Shown piece after piece: positions 49,622 through 60,574 of a stretch of 64,000 nt of DNA (position 1 is its first letter; each line of letters starts with the position of its first letter). Below the pieces are notes generated by a model. It saw only the letters and a program-made list of their open reading frames with translations. It did not search any database and had not been told where the DNA came from. A program made the translations under genes and the position numbers. Origin of the DNA: Quercus robur (lineage: Eukaryota > Streptophyta > Magnoliopsida > Fagales > Fagaceae); NCBI RefSeq assembly GCF_932294415.1, contig NC_065542.1:46279942-46343941 (forward strand), given 5' to 3'.

Positions 49622-50175
49622 TTGTGAAATTAATCTTAAACTCATCTCATGTGCTGAGCTTCGCCAAAGCCCCAAAACTTGATATTCCTCTCAATTTGAA
49701 ACGCAAAAGGGAAGAAATGAGGCGAGCTTGTCCACTCAATATATATTGAAACATTTTTGTAGTAAGTAATTACCAAATTCTTAACTAGCCCAATCAAGCT
49801 TAATACAAATTGCAAACAAATTTCCAATGCATTATAAAATTCTTAGGCTTTGCATCATGTCAATGAAATTGATGGTTCTCATTAATGAAGTAACAAATAG
49901 CACATTTATTTGGAATTCAAAAGTCATGTACATGCTATGTTCATCTACTAATAATCTACGTGAATATGGTCACACTCTATCCAGATGACTAGGTTTAGAA
50001 TCATGAATCGGGTTGAAAAATTTCTAGAAGCAACTGGTGCCTTAGTCACCATTTACCCTACGATCCTAAGCATATTTAGATTGTATAACATATTTAACAT
50101 AGTTCAATTCATAGTCAATCTTGCATATGTCATGGCTCAAAAAAAGAGATTTCATTTAGGATAAGATTCACTATA
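49622..50175. other. End of duplication copy 2
   Basis: Non-coding. It matches 10980-11515 of copy 1 at moderate divergence. Confidence 0.6.
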
Positions 50176-51219
50176 GGTTCCTAAAGTTTATCTATTAAGT
50201 TGTTTTGCTCCCTGAAACTTCAAGTGAGCATAGGTCCTTAAATTTACCTATATTAGTTTCTTTAACTATGTATCTAATGAAACAATGATACGTCATTTTT
50301 AAATGACGTGGCAACTTTTTAATTATTAAAAAGTTATAAACACCTTAAACAACGTGTTTCTATTACCCACCCAATTCAAACCCATTTCTAATTGGATATC
50401 TGTATCCCTAAATCAAACTCCAACTATCTTGCTTCTCTTGGAGGAATTGGTGGTGGAGCCACCAAAGAAGATTTAAGTAGTTGAAGTGAGGAGAGAAGAA
50501 CTTGATCTGTTGATGCCTCTACTAGATTGCCATTGGACCCAAAAGTGGATGGTGGTTTTGTGGTCTATGTTGATGGTTTTCCGATGAGAGGCCCGAGGCT
50601 AATATATAACAATATAATGTTTGAACTTTGAACACTTAAACTCCATTTAAATCTTTAAAATTGAAACGGACAAAGTTTGACTAAAACTTTAGTTGTAGTC
50701 AATGACTATAACTCCCAACTCCCACTAAAAAAATTAACATGATTACATATTTTAAAAATGTAATAATTGGATTGCGTGTTTTTTTTTTTTTAACATGCAT
50801 ATATAATTTCATGCTAATAAAATGTTATTTACTATTTTTTTAACTTATTTTTTATGCATAATTTTAGATTACAAAAAACTTAAAATTTAAACATTTGATT
50901 AATAAAAAAGCATTAGCCTTTGATCTTTTGGAATTTTGCAAGTATGAGAGATATAAGAAGAAAATGTAATTCAATGGTGTATTTGTCAAAATTTATATCC
51001 AATAAAAATATTTTGAGTAGAGTTGTAGTAATTGGTTATAACTAAGTTTGTAATCAAATTTTATCCAATTTAAATGCCAAAACTCTAAGTTCCTGTTGAA
51101 AAATTCCAATCTAGAAAATGGCCGCTTTCAATATCTTAGCGAGGTCAGTTACCCATCATTGCTTAAATCGTGAATCTAAGTTGAAAATTGTGAATATGTC
51201 ACTATTTAAGTTGTTGTTG

Positions 51220-51256
<37 letters not shown>

Positions 51257-51478
51257 CGCATGTGTTTAAAAACATTGCTCATTCTGAAAAATGAAAACCA
51301 TTATATCTATGTACTAAACAAGACTAGATCTTATTTGGAGGAAAAGAGAAAAACACCCTTATCATTTGACTTAATTAGCAACAACACCAAAATCCAAATA
51401 AAATAAAATAAAAGATCTTATTCTAGAAAATTTATAAAATAGAAAATATAATAATTCTTCCAAAGACATCTCACTTCA
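50176..51478. other. Intergenic, 3' side of the aspartic protease
   Basis: No gene is supported. The start has 'CCTAAAGTTT' motifs of a common dispersed plant repeat. A run of about 35 T bases lies at about 51222-51256. Confidence 0.4.
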
Positions 51479-52828
51479 CTAGGACTCTAACAGTTCACAG
51501 TCTATCCGTTCCATGGACACTGAGTTCCCATCAAGATCATAGGCAATATTATAATTTTGTTGAGCCATTACTCCAATAATAGTCATGTCATTTGCTATAC
51601 TCGGAAGCACAGCCATGCAAAATTGGTTTGGACTTGTTTCGATAAACAAGCTCTCTACGTCTAACGCCAAATCAACCTCATTTGCAAAGTTAAAGGTTAC
51701 TACTGGAAACCCAACAAGGTCACGATTGATGACCCCATTGAAGCATGGAGCTGCATAGCTAGGTCTTGACACGAGTTGTACCAAGCCATCCATCAATCTC
51801 AGAACTTCGGCGTTTAGTGGATCGAACGCTCCTCTTGGAAGATAAGTAAGTGTTGTACCTGAGTCAATCATTACTCCACCTTTGCCTGCTGGAGTCATTG
51901 TAAACACTTCAGGCAAAATGTCTAGCTTTTTCTCTCCCACGCTGATGCTTTCTAAGGTTAGAAAGTAAAGGCCAGCCAAAATTTCAATTGGGGTAGAAGA
52001 GCCTTGTATTATTGCTCCATCCCCAAAAATCAACTGATTATGACTATATTGAGGATCCCTAATAGGGCCAAAGCAGTAAGAGAATTTAGAACCCAATTGA
52101 TTCACCAAAGATATTTTGTCAGCGGCTAGACCAAGTATTCCGCTACTTTGGCCACCAAAACCACCCACGCTATTTGCACAACCCAAAACTAAATTGGGTA
52201 TTGATGTTATTCCTTCATCAGAAGTCTCAAAGGTGAACTTTTCAGTGCCCAAAAACCCAGATACAGAGGTGCCATCGATGTATCCTTGTTTGAAGGCGCA
52301 ATGTGAAGCTTGACAATTGCTACCGGGAGCTCGATAGCAAGAAGGAGACGTACAAGGTAGCGTACTATATGTGGAAGACTCGGGAGGATTAAAAATTGGA
52401 AGAGCTTGGGTAAAACAGTGAGTGCAAGGCTGACATTGAGTCCATAATAGACCACTGCCTGTGTCCATAACCAGGAGCTGTGGAACAGGAGGTGAACCAA
52501 TGGATATATTTGCCATAAACCCTTCATGCTTAGTCTCTGCAATAACACCAGCGCGCACATCATCTGTGTCTAGAGAAACCCCTTGAATCTTCTTCCATAT
52601 GTAGTCTGAACGAGCATTTGAACTGTCTATTGTATGTCTAGCTCGGTCTGCTATGTTGTCCTTAGGGTTGTAGTATGGAGAGTAAACCGAATTATGGTGA
52701 ATGAGTTTTGTGACCAACCGCTTAGGTTTTGTGATGGTGGGACTAGTGGTGGCTAAGGATGTAGTACTAGTAGTGAAGCACAGCAAAGTGAAGCAAGAAA
52801 GAAGAAAGAGATTGAAAAGAACAGCCAT
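51479..52828 (-). CDS. Nepenthesin/CDR1-like aspartic protease
   Basis: An intronless ORF of 449 residues, usual for this A1 pepsin subfamily. An N-terminal hydrophobic stretch (residues 4-20) is a signal peptide, followed by a propeptide to about residue 100. The catalytic aspartates are Asp122 (MDTGSG) and Asp322 (IDSGTT), and Tyr183 is the likely flap residue. The mature region has 12 cysteines (132, 135, 138, 159, 164, 172, 177, 217, 252, 362, 404, 444), the number typical of nepenthesins, with a Cys-rich insert after the first active site. Asn107 (NIS) may be glycosylated. There is no C-terminal membrane anchor, so it is probably secreted to the apoplast or vacuole. CDR1-type relatives act in defence signalling; a role here is only inferred. 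DTGSG is unusual where Asp or Ser generally follows DTGS. The start has context GCCATGGC. No partner genes lie nearby. Confidence 0.92.
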   Translation of the reverse strand: MAVLFNLFLLSCFTLLCFTTSTTSLATTSPTITKPKRLVTKLIHHNSVYSPYYNPKDNIADRARHTIDSSNARSDYIWKKIQGVSLDTDDVRAGVIAETKHEGFMANISIGSPPVPQLLVMDTGSGLLWTQCQPCTHCFTQALPIFNPPESSTYSTLPCTSPSCYRAPGSNCQASHCAFKQGYIDGTSVSGFLGTEKFTFETSDEGITSIPNLVLGCANSVGGFGGQSSGILGLAADKISLVNQLGSKFSYCFGPIRDPQYSHNQLIFGDGAIIQGSSTPIEILAGLYFLTLESISVGEKKLDILPEVFTMTPAGKGGVMIDSGTTLTYLPRGAFDPLNAEVLRLMDGLVQLVSRPSYAAPCFNGVINRDLVGFPVVTFNFANEVDLALDVESLFIETSPNQFCMAVLPSIANDMTIIGVMAQQNYNIAYDLDGNSVSMERIDCELLES

Positions 52829-52920
52829 GGCTACAACGCGCGATATTGCTCTGCTCCCAACTATGTATTTTGAATATGTTTTCTCCTTTGTGGCTACTAG
52901 GGTTTCTTGTATAGTGTTCT

Positions 52921-52932
52921 TATATTATATAG
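52921..52932 (-). promoter_or_regulatory. TATA box of the aspartic protease
   Basis: CTATATAATATA on the minus strand, about 95-105 bases upstream of the start codon. A 5' UTR of about 65-75 bases is expected. Confidence 0.6.
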
Positions 52933-53254
52933 AGACACAAATATTCTAGATTCATTCACGTACTCCCAAAACTTTTAGGATTACTTAATTTTCTTCCCAC
53001 GGAAAATTAAAAAAAGAAACGTGGAAAGACTCAAGGTTTCCTTCTGGTATATGGATCAGTGTGGTTCTTACAAGAGCATGTCCTTCTAGTTAACGGATAA
53101 CAAAAGACTCAAGGTTTTAACGTGTTGGTTGGGCTTTTCCTTAGTGGAACAAAGATTGGTACATGGTTATCTTCCTTTACTCATAGTATTTATCAAATTA
53201 TAAGGAAAAAAAAAAAAAAAAGGAGAATATAAAATTTACTAAAATTCGAACTAA

Positions 53255-53672
53255 GACTAGTCACCTATATAAGTGCAAGTTGTCACCATAAGTTAGGTAA
53301 CCATTTGATTTCAACCATGTATACCTTTCTCGGCCTTTTGGCTAAGATCAAGTGTACGTAGTATCAAATTTTCAAAATGAAAAGATAAGAAATGAAAATA
53401 TGAAATATGATAAAATTGAAACTAAGTTGATATTAATTAAAAAAAGGTTAAAGTATACTTGTGGTCCTTAAAGGTTTGGAGTTATTTTTAGTTTGACCTT
53501 GAATATTTCAAAATTTTCAATTTGGCCCTTAACATTTGATTTTGTTTTCAAGAAGTCATGTTGTCCATCTTTGTTAGTGGTCTCACAATTAACTACGAAA
53601 TGAGTGCTTAATCATTAAGACATATTACCTATATAAGTACCCGTTGTCACCATAAGTAACGTAACCATTTGC
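53255..53672. repeat. Repeated block interrupted by U2 fragment
   Basis: About 55 bp (CACCTATATAAGTGCAAGTTGTCACCATAAG-type) at 53262-53315 recurs at about 53626-53676. The U2 fragment follows the first copy. Confidence 0.6.
53321..53356 (+). pseudogene. U2 snRNA 5' fragment
   Basis: ATACCTTTCTCGGCC is the start of U2 snRNA; identity continues through CTAAGATCAAGTGTA to about 53356 and then stops. The branch-point-binding region and all later stem-loops are missing, and no USE or TATA promoter pair lies at the proper distance. It is a truncated pseudogene or retro-fragment. Confidence 0.8.
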
Positions 53673-55104
53673 TTTGACATAAAGAAGGCCTTAATCTAAA
53701 AATGATGTGAGAGAATAAAAGCCCCAATTTGTACATGTTAATACCACAGACTAAATTAGAATTTTTTCTTTGGATGATCAAATTAATTTTAACTTCAAAT
53801 TTTTTACCATTTAAGAATAAAATATATACTAAAGTTCCAAACTAATTTTAAAGTTTGGTGTTTTCATTTTGATGCCTATCATTTCAAAATTTTGTTATTA
53901 ACATTTGATTCCGCTTCGGAAATGTTTAGCTTATAGTCACCTAATTTTACCCATGAAATTTTATGTTTTGGACTAAAATGGAATTTAGGGTTTAAAATTT
54001 TTGGTTCAATGTCGTTCCCTACATTAACAATGTAACTGAAAAGGCCAGTCGGGAAAGTGCGGAATGCAAAAATGTGGAGCACAGTACTTTGACTAGGAAT
54101 TATGGTGAGAGAGTCCATGCTAAAGCGAGTTGGTTAAGAAAGTGCGGAATGTAAGAATGGTAAACACCCTATTTTTTAAGCATAAAAATTTATTTTATGA
54201 ATCTTGAGCATTTCTATTGAAAACATTAGAAGGCATTAGTTAAGTTACAAAACTTTTGACTTTTCAATTTTTTAGATTATAAAAAAATGGTAATTTCTCA
54301 TGGGTGAAAAATTACATAATTAACCTTGATCTTAAAATTAATTTCATATGTGCTCATTATATGATTAGGGGAAAATTGGTCTTAATCTGTGTTTGACCAT
54401 GCATGATTTAATGAAAGCATAATTTTGATTAGGGTTATAAATGACCAAACTGTTTATTACATTCATTTGTTTAGTAAAATAAGACAAGTTCAAGCTAATG
54501 TTTAGACTTGACTATTATACAAACTAGCATGTAACCCATTTAAAATTAAACACAAATTTTATTATAAAAATATAAATAATTAGTTAAATTATTAAAAAAA
54601 TAGTATGTAACACGTGCATACATATAGATATATTTAAAATTAAACAAAATTTTTACCATAAAATATAAATAATTAGTCAAATTATTTTTTTAAAAAGTAA
54701 ACGTAATTAGTTACATATTAAAATTTTTACCTAAATTTAATATTGCTTATAATTATTTTTTTCCCTAATTTTTAATAAGATAAAACGTGTAGTGATCTTT
54801 GTTATGCAGTGATTTTTATTAAGTATTTTAAATTCATAGTTCATTAATATTATATTCTTAGTATTTTGCATTCATCAACTCATTTGGCATAAAAATTAAA
54901 AAACTTAAGTGGATAATTATGGTGTGGTCCCCACATAAATTTAGACATATGACGCAAAATTCGATTCTAATTTCAAATTCCAATTGAATTTTCTCTAAGT
55001 TTTACCTATTAATATATATAAATTAAGCACAAAAATAATAATATGTTCATGAACAAGTTTGTGAACATAATACTTGATTTAAATATATAAAAACATGTTC
55101 TCAA

Positions 55105-55153
<49 letters not shown>

Positions 55154-55436
55154 ATCCTTTAATGTATTTTCAAGAACAAGTAGTTTGTGAACATATGACT
55201 TGTTTTTAGGAGAACATCCTTTAAAGTATTTTCTTTTATATAAAAGGTACATTATTCCAAAGCTACCCTTATTAATTTACACTTTCGTGAAAGTGAGGTA
55301 TTGAATTTCTAAATAAAGTATGGGGTATGTTAGAAAATTTAATTGTTGGCTTTTAAAAAAAAAAATTGGAATAGAGGTCAAACAATTTGGAATGGAGGGA
55401 ATATATATTTATATGTATACTTGTCTAAAAATATGC
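53366..55436. other. Intergenic, very AT-rich
   Basis: No gene is supported. Contains dispersed 'TTTGGTCCTTAA' type repeats (near 53460-53550) and an A-run followed by (TA)n at about 55101-55150. Confidence 0.4.
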
Positions 55437-55657
55437 TTCAAGTGGGTAATGTCAATTATTAAAATTTAATTTATCTTGTTGTATAATATAGTTATCTTGA
55501 TTAATTAAAGAAGACTTTTAATTTTGGAAGAATGCAATTAAGGAAGAATCCAAAAAATTGAAAGCAATGATTTATGTCTTAAAATTTTCAAAAAATTGGA
55601 ATAAAATGAAAAACCTAGAAAAGTGAGGCCCTTAGTTGTGGGCCCACATATGAGGGA
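55437..55657. repeat. Diverged block shared with 12394-12620
   Basis: Same order of shared words as described for the partner block. Confidence 0.6.
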
Positions 55658-56855
55658 GAGTATCATAAAGTCTTATGAAATTAAGTGACAACTTTATTGA
55701 CAAATGACAACTATACCCTAAGAATGTTTTTCATTAAATTTACAAAGTGACGGACAAACCAGTTCAAGTAGACTTGTTATGTTGGATTAAAATCAGGTGC
55801 AATACTTACGAACAAACCAGTTCAGTGATTTTGCAAATTGGATAATGGATAGCCGTCTAAGTGGCGCGTGGTCCTAAATAAGGAGTTGTGAGTGAGAACC
55901 ATGAAGCGGCGCATGGAGAACTTGATGATGGCTACTGTGATAGGCCTGTGGGCTCTTGATCTAAATTCTTCAATAAAAGATTTTGTGAGAGACCGAGAAC
56001 TTCGGGTACTCTAAAAAAAGAGATTTGGGTGCTTGTAAGGGCACCTCTCTTTTTGGTAAGTGGTGTGGAGTAGCTACTTATTTTTTATACAAAAAAGAAA
56101 AAGAAAAAAGAAATAAAAATTACATGTTTAGAATGCTTCGACTACCATTGATTGAATAAAGAAAAGTACAATCTTAGTAAATTAAACCTACAAGGCTTTG
56201 GGTCCTAGTTACAATCTATGCAAAAGAATACAAAACTTTGGTCCTAATTACAATCTACCAAAATTAAAGAAAGACAAGACACTAATCTACCTATCAAAAA
56301 ATCTTAAGCTTGGGGGCTAGGTTACAGAATGAGAAGGTGTTAGGCACCCATTCTGCCCAGACAGAGTCTGGTCTTCTAGACTCTAATGACCAACATACCC
56401 TTTTTGCATGATGTTGAATGATATGTTGAACTCATATGACAAACACTTGACAAGAATTAATCTAAATAAATTTACCTCATGAATATGTTTTCTTTTTAAA
56501 AGAAAAATTAGATATGTTTTAAAAGATAAAAAAATTGATTTTGTTTGTTAAAAAAAAATCATATCCGTTTTTGTAAAGGGTAAAAAGAAAGATTTTATCA
56601 AGAAAAATTAGATCTTTTGTTGTAAAAGAAAAAAAAAAAGATATTTTGTAAAAAAACTAGATTCATTTTGAAAAGTTAAAAAATTAGGTTTGTAATTGAG
56701 AAATCAGATTTTTTTTTTTTAAATGACTTTTTGAAAGAGGATCCACATTCATGAGATAAATTTATTATGCATGCATCACATAAAAAGAAAAATCAACCTA
56801 ACTTTAAATCCTTTTTTTTAAATTTCAAAATCTGCAATTTTGTATAAAAGAAAAC
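55658..56855. other. Intergenic, LTR-like scraps
   Basis: A stretch near 56330-56360 (GAAGGTGTTAGGCACCCA) is a motif I associate with plant LTR elements; no boundaries were found. The rest is A- and T-rich. Confidence 0.35.
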
Positions 56856-57052
56856 TTTTTCTAAAAAAAATAAGATCTGTCTTTAATGAAAATACAAATC
56901 AGTTTTATATATAAAAAAATCAGATCTGAAAATACCGATCAGTTTTTTTGCATTAGAAAAAAATTAGAGTTGTATTTAATGAAAATACAGATCAGTTTTG
57001 TGCATTAGAACAAAAAATCAGATATGTATTTAATGAAAATACAGATAAGTTT
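56856..57052 (+). repeat. Minisatellite, about 52-bp unit (left part)
   Basis: Units contain AGATCTGTATTTAATGAAAA and CAGATCAGTTTTGTGCATTA, repeated about four times with variation. Element C is inserted in it and the array resumes at 63659. Confidence 0.8.
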
Positions 57053-58159
57053 TGTAAGGTTGAACTTATTCAACCATCTAATTGGCTTTATTCCGTGCCA
57101 AATTTGCTTGTATTTCAGCATTTAGTTACCCTGTATTTAGGTGGGTTTGTTGTAAGGGTAGTGAGTGAGATAGAGTGAAGTTTGCTCAAGAGTATGCAAG
57201 AAAACAGAGACTCGCGGTTTGGCCTCTCGGGTGACTCGCGGCTGCAAGCCGCCAGACGCAGCACACGTGCCAAGCATGCCCGAAGGTGAACAGTCATGCT
57301 AGCTGGAGCACTACAGGACAAAACAGGACAACTGGTCATACGGTTATCTCGCGACTGGATCTCGCGACTTAGTCAAGCCGCGAGGTCAAGTTGCGAGCCA
57401 CCCCTGTTTTGTAAATCCTGACGTTTCACATTCCTCTCACACTCCAGTATAAATACCCCTTTTACCCACTAATGTAAGAGAGCTTCCAGAGAGAATTTTG
57501 AGAGAGAAACCCTAAAGAAAAACAAGATTGATTCACCCACAATCTATACATTAGAGTCTCTTCAAATTCCTCAACTCTCTTCCTCTCCATTGTCAAATCC
57601 TTGAGAGGCATTTTACCAAACCTTGTTCTCACCATAATCACCACTGTGAGAGAGCTGTTTGGATTTCTGGAAAGCAGTTAGGAAGGAACCAATCTTCATT
57701 GGTTGATGCTACGGTCTAGTAGTGGAATCCGGGAAGTTAGAAAAGAAAAAGGTTCGGCGCAACCTCGTTGGAGCAAGAAGCTTGGAGGGCTTAGGTGCAC
57801 TGGGTAGATTAGACTTGGAGGGTCTATTGTTGTCCATGTATCCCAACTATATTTTCTAGTGGATTGTTTACCGCTTGGAGGGCGGCGGAGAGGTTTTACG
57901 CCGAGGGCTTCGATTTCCTCTTCGATAACACATCTCATGTTATCTTTGTGTTTGCATCTTCCTTCCTCTTTATCTTTGCCTTTTTATTATCTGCTGTGGG
58001 TTGTGATTTTAATTTGGCTTAGATAATTTTACCAATTCCATATTATAGTTTATGTTAATTTTCCGCACACTTGTTGTTTGACATAATGCTTGAATTGGTT
58101 AAGTTGTAATTTGGGGGTCTAAACGTTCAAGGGTGTTTATATACATATTTGAACTTTCA
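57053..58159 (+). repeat. 5' LTR of element C
   Basis: 1107 bp, with TATAAATA at 57448-57455 and TCGCG words upstream of it (57210-57400). Confidence 0.92.
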
Positions 58160-58177
58160 ATTGGTATCAGAGCGGGT
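58160..58177 (+). promoter_or_regulatory. Primer binding site of element C
   Basis: TGGTATCAGAGC, complementary to the 3' end of initiator tRNA-Met, directly after the 5' LTR. Confidence 0.85.
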
Positions 58178-58222
58178 ACACTTGTTTTGGTTTTATTACC
58201 TAAGTGTGATCCTTGACCCCTT

Positions 58223-59041
58223 GTGTGTTTTGCCATGGATAATGCTTTGTATGCTTCTATGGATATTGTTGATTGTAACATGCCATGTGTTTGTGAAAAT
58301 GCCTCTATGAGTGTTAATCCTCATAATTGTGATGACATGTTACTTGAATCTATGGGTGTTGTTGACAAACTCTTGAAGAAAGGAGCTAAGAAGTTTCAAA
58401 AGAATTTGAGCAAGTTAGTTTGTGAAAAGGATGATTTGATTGCTAAACTCAATGAATCCAACAAATTGGTTGAGAAATATAAGAATATTGCTGAAATTTC
58501 TCTTGAAAAGCTGAAAGAGTTTGAATGTTTAAATAAGGACTTGGATGCTAAACTTGTTTTGTCTAACAAACTTGTTGATGATCTTAAATCTGAAAATGAA
58601 TCTCTTAAGATGCATGCCAAGTGTTTGATTGCTGAACCTATTGCTAAAATGGAAGAAAATATATGTTGCAATCATGTTGTGGTACCCGATTTTGCGCCTA
58701 TTGTGTGTTCTACCTCAAAGGACAAATCGGTGTACATTCCTCCACACAAAAGAAATCAAAAAGTGGAGAGAAAGGCTCTTAAGCCTAAGCCTCTGTTTAG
58801 GTCCCAATCTAGGGATTTGAGTGGATCTAAGTTTGTTCCTACTTGCCACCATTGCGGTGTGATCGGTCACATAAGACCCCAATGCCCCAAGTTAAAAAGA
58901 GAACAAACCTTTGTTGTTAGATCCCTTCCCAAAAAGCCTAATGGACCTAAATACATTGTTTGTCACCATTGTGGTGCCTTTGGTCATCTAAGACCTCATT
59001 GCTCTAAGTTTCAAGCTCTTAAGAGAATCAAAAGAAAATAG
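58223..59041 (+). CDS. Gag-like ORF of element C, twin CCHC knuckles
   Basis: 272 residues from the Met at 58223; a Met five codons on (MDNALYAS) is the counterpart of the gag start in A and B. There is no UBN2 core. Residues about 45-140 form a Lys/Glu/Leu-rich coiled coil. Two CCHC knuckles follow: CHHCGVIGHIRPQC (about 213-226) and CHHCGAFGHLRPHC (about 250-263). The protein could bind RNA and perhaps co-assemble with the gag of full elements. After the stop a degenerate VWMRKGSYG plus stop (near 59220-59250) matches the end of gag A and B, so the true gag end lay further on. Confidence 0.75.
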   Translation: MCFAMDNALYASMDIVDCNMPCVCENASMSVNPHNCDDMLLESMGVVDKLLKKGAKKFQKNLSKLVCEKDDLIAKLNESNKLVEKYKNIAEISLEKLKEFECLNKDLDAKLVLSNKLVDDLKSENESLKMHAKCLIAEPIAKMEENICCNHVVVPDFAPIVCSTSKDKSVYIPPHKRNQKVERKALKPKPLFRSQSRDLSGSKFVPTCHHCGVIGHIRPQCPKLKREQTFVVRSLPKKPNGPKYIVCHHCGAFGHLRPHCSKFQALKRIKRK

Positions 59042-59760
59042 AAACTTGAGCATTTTGGAAGTTGTGCTTTGAAAGCTAAACCGGATTGGATGGAAAATGG
59101 TAAGTTGTTGAAGAAAGTGGTTAATGCTCTTACCTCCTTGTCTATGTGCATCTCCGGTTTTCATTCTTCCAACCCTTGTCTCACTTCCCATGAGACACTC
59201 ATTCCAAACAATCATTCTGTTTGGATGAGGAAGGGTTCCTATGGTTGAGTTTGTGCTCTTTTTGGTCCTTGATCTAATTCTTTCGATCTTTGTAGGACCC
59301 TTCATGCATTAAATGTTATATCATCATGCATTTTGTGCATCTTGCATTTATTTGTATGCATTGTTTTGTTCTTGATCTTACTTTTATGTTTCTGCTTTGT
59401 GTGAGTAAAAAATCCAAAACCACATAAAAAGTGAAAAATTCAAAAACTTTGATCGTATATGTTTGAGCACATATCTCATGTGAGTTTGGCCTTGTACCTT
59501 TGTACAAATGGCTTTGTGCATTTACGAGCTTAGCTTGTTATTTTTGCACTTATATCTTTGTGGGAAAATCTTGACATCTTTGTGTGATTGTTGTAAATCG
59601 ATCTTCAAGCTTATCATGAATTATTAGTCAATAGTCATGTTGGTTTTGATACATGCATAGACTTGTGCTTATATCTCTTCCCACTCTTTTATTTTTATTG
59701 CTTAAAGAGCTCAATAAATGTAAATCTCAAAATGAAAAGAGATAATGAGCTGCAAAAGCC

Positions 59761-59802
59761 GTCGCACATACTAGTATTCGACTAGGAAAAAGGGAAAGCG
59801 AC
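59761..59802 (+). promoter_or_regulatory. 42-nt conserved block, element C
   Basis: Starts GTCGCACATACTAGTATTCG and ends GGGAAAGCGAC. Same length in A and B with two variable positions in all. GTCGC and GCGAC can pair; the inner GGAAAAAGGGAAAG is a polypurine run. Confidence 0.6.
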
Positions 59803-60334
59803 TTAAATGAAATTGTTTGATGCCCAAAAAGCCAAAGGCTTGTTCATCAAATTAAAATATCACAAATTTCAGACATCGATTTCAAAATGAGATGTTTTGA
59901 TTCAAAATGATCAAATGTTATGAATTGTAAAGAAGCTAAATGAAAAGCTTCATCATATGTAATCATTTTCTTGTGGGAGGTCATATATGTTCATTTTTAT
60001 AATTGAGATAGACCACTTGACTTAGCACTAGTTGTGTATGACTTGATTGAATTGATCATTGAAGTTTCACTCTAGACTAAGGACTATTCCACATTTGATA
60101 CACACACACAACACACATGCCTAATGTTCAATGAATGTCTTCTTCATTTGTTAGAATGTACTTGTCTAAATGTGATGTGTGTGTGCTCAATCATATATGG
60201 TTCAATCCAAAAAGATTTTTGATCATTTTATATGTTTTTGGAAGTGATTTTTATCACTCTTTGTGTTCATGTTTAGTGTTTACTTTGTTTTTCATTGTTT
60301 AAACATGTTCTATATTGAAAAACTGGTGTCAGAG

Positions 60335-60570
60335 TCTTTTGTGGCTCAGCTGGCGACTCGCCAGTTGCGAAACCCCAGTCGCAAGTTCATCTAGAAGCTT
60401 TTGGCGACTCACTCGCGGCTTGCTCGCGACTCACTCGCGACTCACTCGCGACTCGCGAAAATTTTCGCGACTAAACCTCGCGACTCGCGGCTTGCTTGCG
60501 ACTTACTCGCGACTCGCGAAAATTTTCGCGACTGAACCTCGCGACTCGCCCAGTCGCGAAACGCCCAGAA
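60335..60570 (+). repeat. TCGCGA-rich block of element C
   Basis: Tandem CTCGCGACTCA units and two copies of a longer unit with GCGAAAATTTTCGCGAC. ORF 60315-60674 running through it is a by-product of the repeat. Confidence 0.8.
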
Positions 60571-60574
60571 ATAG

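Larger units (their letters stand above)
18480..50175. repeat. Segmental duplication, copy 2
   Basis: Colinear with 2014-11515. It is expanded by a hAT element (21328-22850), a Pack-MULE (22965-24641) and Helitron 2 (25212-49621). Removing these leaves about 4.09 kb, close to the 3.95 kb of copy 1. The last shared stretch, TCATTTAGGAT, ends near 50165. Confidence 0.85.

Noticed and set aside
52207..52563. 118-residue ORF overlapping the protease
   Set aside because: It is a shadow frame on the same strand of the aspartic protease and lacks any motif.
53321..53365. A functional U2 snRNA gene
   Set aside because: Only about 35 bases match; the rest of U2 and the plant snRNA promoter elements are missing.
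60335..60570. CRISPR-like array or bacterial insert
   Set aside because: Units are variable CG-rich words without constant spacers, inside a plant LTR element.
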